Source of the DNA: an uncultured Eubacterium sp.
Lineage (GTDB): Bacteria > Bacillota > Clostridia > Lachnospirales > Lachnospiraceae
Direction of reading: 5' to 3'
NCBI GenBank assembly: GCA_910585745.1
Contig: CAJUFM010000054.1
Coordinates: forward strand, 1 to 21,989
Length of the DNA: 21,989 bases
The position numbers and the translations under genes are program-made. The notes under the pieces were generated by a model. That model was not told where the DNA came from. It did not search any database and was given only the letters and a program-made list of their open reading frames with translations. Numbering within the stretch: position 1 is the first letter of the stretch; the number at the start of each line of letters is the position of its first letter. Of this stretch, positions 19,728 to 21,989 are shown in pieces.

Positions 19728-21743
19728 TTAACGAAATCTGATCTCTTCTGGTAAATAGCCCACAGTAATTTCTGTCCCTGCCCCTGACCGCTCCAATTTC
19801 CGATTTAGGATCTTCTGAATATATGGCAGCTGGAAAAACTTTGTTTTCATGGAAAAAGAACCCCGTACCCGAAAGGACCACACACATTTCCCCAGGGAAA
19901 ATCCTTTCACATAGTTGTCCCGGATATTCCACTCCATAAGATCCATCATCCGCTGACACGTAACCGTACCTCCATTTCCAAGCAGAAACAACATCAGGTA
20001 ATGTCCATAAGTAAAGTCATTACTTCCGGCATGGGGAAGCTTTTTCACCTGATTCATGATATATTCCTTACCCATAACAAATAAATCTGTAAATTTTACC
20101 ATCAGATCCTTTTCCGCTTTTATGAGTGGAATCTGCTTTCCCTGAAAAATGGCTGCTGTATCCAAAAGAGCTTCTGACATTCCCCATAAAATGATAAATA
20201 ATGTCTGGGTAAACCGGACTAATGGCTCCAGCCCAGTAAAACCCACCACAGCCAGTGCCGCCGCATACGCAGTCTCCCGCCTGGATGCAGAGGCTAATAA
20301 AATTCCGGTGTTGATCACAGTACGCATTAGTACCATTCGGTTAATAACCTGTTCCAGATTTTCCTTATCACTTCCTCTCCCGCAGACAAGATACTCCCAT
20401 TCATAATCCAGCCGTTTTTTCATATTTCCCACGGGGTGTATGGCGGTGGAAAAATACTTTTCCATATATTTAAGAAGCATAAAATCAGACAAAGCAATCT
20501 GAGAGATATCTTTTACCGCCCCTTGAAAATCCAAACTTTCTTCATTGGCAAACTCCTGTACTGCCTTTGTATAATCCCTGTTTTTTTCCTGGCTGTCATA
20601 AAGTCTACGATACTGATCAGGAGATGCTGATTTCTTTTTTGACAGCTTACTGACATCTTTTACAACGAGCTCAGTCAGACCGCCGGAGATCATTTGGCGG
20701 AAGTTCTCAAAGGGATTCTCTCCACCCCCTTTTTCATGGATGCCGGTATAATCAAACACGATTCCCGATGTATCATATGCATTCCACAACGTTCTCAAGG
20801 AATCCATATCCAGTTCAGCGACAGGTTTCTGTAATAGCATTTTTGCATCTTTCAGCACCCTCTGATTGGAAGTTAGAATATTCAGTGCCTCTGGCGATAT
20901 TCCCAGCGTCCCAGTCCTTTTCCCCAGTTCCTTCAGCAACCCGATAGCTTCTGTGGTCTTTTTCTGAACCTCTGATATTTTTTTCACAATACCATCACAG
21001 TCTCCCCTGCCACTGACAATCGCTTTCATCTCAGGATTTACTTCCACCACATGCTCCTGTATGGTTTCCCACACGGTTGCTTCTGTAATTCCCAGACTTT
21101 CTGCTCTTTTTTCGTCAGTACAGAACATTTTTACAAAATGCTTTTTACCCTGCATCCTGCCTTCCGATATCGACACCCCATCGATCAGTTCCATAAGAGC
21201 TAATACTTTTGTGTCCAGTTCTGCTGCCTGCTTTTCTTCCTCTGCTTTCTGTTCCAGTTCGGTAGCAGAACTACCCAATGATTCTGTCAATGACACTCCC
21301 TCTTTGAACTTCTTGAATGCATCCGCTGCGATGATTCTTTTCATATAGGAAGCAATCTGTCTTTTGAGTGCCTTACAATCCTGATCCCCGGCATAAGTCT
21401 TTCCCTCTACGGCAAGATCTGTCAAAGCCAGGTCAAATAAATCCGTCCTCACAGGGAATATGCTTCCCGGCTCCAGCGTATCCGCCGCGTACTCGGCAAT
21501 ACTTTTTTCTAAGGGTTTTCCCACATCTTCCAGGAAAAACAGATGATATTCCTGAAAGAGCGGAAGGTTGTACTCCGTCAGAAGGCTGTCAGCAGCAGAC
21601 CTTAAGGTTCTCCTGCCGTGTACCTGACATACCTTTCCCCGGCCAACCTCAACCATCGTCCCCAAAAGTGCCAGGATCACCACAAGGGTCAGTGACAAAA
21701 ACACGCTGATACCAGCCCCCCTGTTTGTATTACTTTTTTCCAT
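19728..21743 (-). CDS. DUF5702 Tad-associated surface protein (TadG-like role)
   Basis: A 671-residue protein. The N-terminus MEKSNTNRGAGISVFLSLTL leads into a helix (about 11-32) and then VEVGRGKVCQVHGRRTLRSA and a DSLLTEYN segment. This is the opening of DUF5702 proteins at clostridial Tad loci, similar in layout to TadG. The middle (about 130-400) is helical and charged; around 475-540 are hydrophobic helices (TAYAAALAVVGFTGLEPLVR, then FIILWGMSEALLDTAAIF). The end is a beta-rich domain. There is no Glu+5 prepilin pattern, so leader processing is doubtful. I start at 21743 because GGGGAG lies 8 nt upstream. This start is inside the last codons of the pilin gene (14-nt overlap, another frame), which implies coupling. 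Confidence 0.82.
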   Translation of the reverse strand: MEKSNTNRGAGISVFLSLTLVVILALLGTMVEVGRGKVCQVHGRRTLRSAADSLLTEYNLPLFQEYHLFFLEDVGKPLEKSIAEYAADTLEPGSIFPVRTDLFDLALTDLAVEGKTYAGDQDCKALKRQIASYMKRIIAADAFKKFKEGVSLTESLGSSATELEQKAEEEKQAAELDTKVLALMELIDGVSISEGRMQGKKHFVKMFCTDEKRAESLGITEATVWETIQEHVVEVNPEMKAIVSGRGDCDGIVKKISEVQKKTTEAIGLLKELGKRTGTLGISPEALNILTSNQRVLKDAKMLLQKPVAELDMDSLRTLWNAYDTSGIVFDYTGIHEKGGGENPFENFRQMISGGLTELVVKDVSKLSKKKSASPDQYRRLYDSQEKNRDYTKAVQEFANEESLDFQGAVKDISQIALSDFMLLKYMEKYFSTAIHPVGNMKKRLDYEWEYLVCGRGSDKENLEQVINRMVLMRTVINTGILLASASRRETAYAAALAVVGFTGLEPLVRFTQTLFIILWGMSEALLDTAAIFQGKQIPLIKAEKDLMVKFTDLFVMGKEYIMNQVKKLPHAGSNDFTYGHYLMLFLLGNGGTVTCQRMMDLMEWNIRDNYVKGFSLGKCVWSFRVRGSFSMKTKFFQLPYIQKILNRKLERSGAGTEITVGYLPEEIRFR

Positions 21744-21912
21744 TGATAATGCTCCCCGAATCCTTCTCAAATGTCTTGAATGCCTTGTCCACCACCGCCG
21801 TAATCTTATCTTTAAACAACAGTACCAGCGCGATCAATACCACAAGGATCAATATGATCTCTACCACACCTATTCCATCTTCTTCTTTCCAAAACTCCAT
21901 GAACCATTTCAT
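21730..21912 (-). CDS. Flp1-type type IVb pilin
   Basis: A 60-residue small pilin, MKWFMEFWKEEDG|IGVVEII followed by a run of hydrophobic residues (LILVVLIALVLLF) and a short charged tail, KDKITAVVDKAFKTFEKDSG. Gly13 before the cut and Glu18 at +5 fit the type IVb (Flp) prepilin rule, and the mature protein would be about 47 residues, normal for Flp pilins. It is the likely major subunit of the Tad pilus. AGGAGG lies 8 nt upstream of the ATG. The DUF5702 gene starts inside its 3' end. The secretion ATPase and TadB/TadC platform genes expected upstream would lie beyond the window edge. Confidence 0.85.
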   Translation of the reverse strand: MKWFMEFWKEEDGIGVVEIILILVVLIALVLLFKDKITAVVDKAFKTFEKDSGSIINGKK

Positions 21913-21965
21913 AATCCTTTCCTCCTATCTCTTCACATAACTTCTCGGAATCTTCAGCCTTGATT

Positions 21966-21989
21966 TTATAAGGCTTTCAGACCCCTATC
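21966..21989 (-). CDS. Possible last codons of an upstream gene (partial)
   Basis: One minus-strand frame entering from the window edge reads DRGLKAL and stops at TAA (21966-21968), 53 nt before the Flp pilin start. In a Tad operon a TadC-like platform protein often sits here, so this may be its C-terminus, but seven residues prove nothing. The other two frames close within a few codons or at once. Confidence 0.25.
   Translation of the reverse strand, partial: DRGLKAL

Noticed and set aside
1..21989. tRNA, rRNA, phage or plasmid replication genes
   Set aside because: I looked for cloverleaf-type tails, rRNA landmarks, integrases and replication proteins on both strands and saw none.

Overview
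The window looks like a chromosomal segment of an anaerobic, Gram-positive Firmicute of the Clostridia, most probably Lachnospiraceae. Pointers are the moderate GC content, strong AGGAGG-type ribosome binding sites, TTG/GTG starts, MecA, a clostridial 2[4Fe-4S] ferredoxin, and family-typical proteins (DUF4474, DUF5702 and an FHA protein at a Tad pilus locus). These family assignments come from reading the sequence; no database was searched. I do not name a genus.

Layout. Positions 1-1850 look like the decaying edge of an acquired region: a RelB/DinJ-type antitoxin with an in-frame stop, a ParE/RelE-type toxin cut to a stub, unidentified coding scraps and one intact metallophosphoesterase. Positions 1851-6929 hold a NifX/NifB-like protein with a His/Cys tail behind a structured leader, a PurF-like protein whose glutaminase half has lost its catalytic residues, a DUF4474 protein paired with a second metallophosphoesterase, and a membrane protein of unknown role. 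Positions 6930-7885 are mostly intergenic but hold a 71-residue protein, a 28-codon ORF for a cationic peptide behind a good promoter with 20-bp direct repeats just upstream, and the mecA promoter. mecA, a DUF1858 redox-disulfide protein and a divergent ferredoxin follow, then pgi with a perfect palindrome downstream of its promoter.

Positions 11033-15003 are a minus-strand cluster: rhomboid protease, flavodoxin-SCP2 fusion, HIT protein, murG and a membrane protein. The rhomboid stop overlaps the next start, and HIT to murG is 17 nt. A shortened RACo-like ASKHA ATPase (15103-16530, plus strand) runs tail-to-tail into the last block with a 25-bp overlap.

Positions 16506-21989 are the downstream half of a Tad (Flp) pilus operon on the minus strand: Flp1-type pilin, DUF5702 protein, a TadE-like pseudopilin with two tandem His/Cys motifs, a compact prepilin peptidase, a second TadE-like pseudopilin and a DUF6382-like FHA protein. 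The pilin and both TadE-like proteins carry a (G/A)|xxxxE prepilin pattern suited to the peptidase encoded among them. Two spacers in this operon have strong RNA-folding potential: a 25-bp inverted repeat just before one TadE gene, and a four-hairpin cluster before the other in which a 9-nt hairpin loop is exactly complementary to the sequence just upstream of the ribosome binding site. These spacers, the direct-repeat promoter with the small peptide, and the PurF pseudo-glutaminase are the best candidates for something undescribed.
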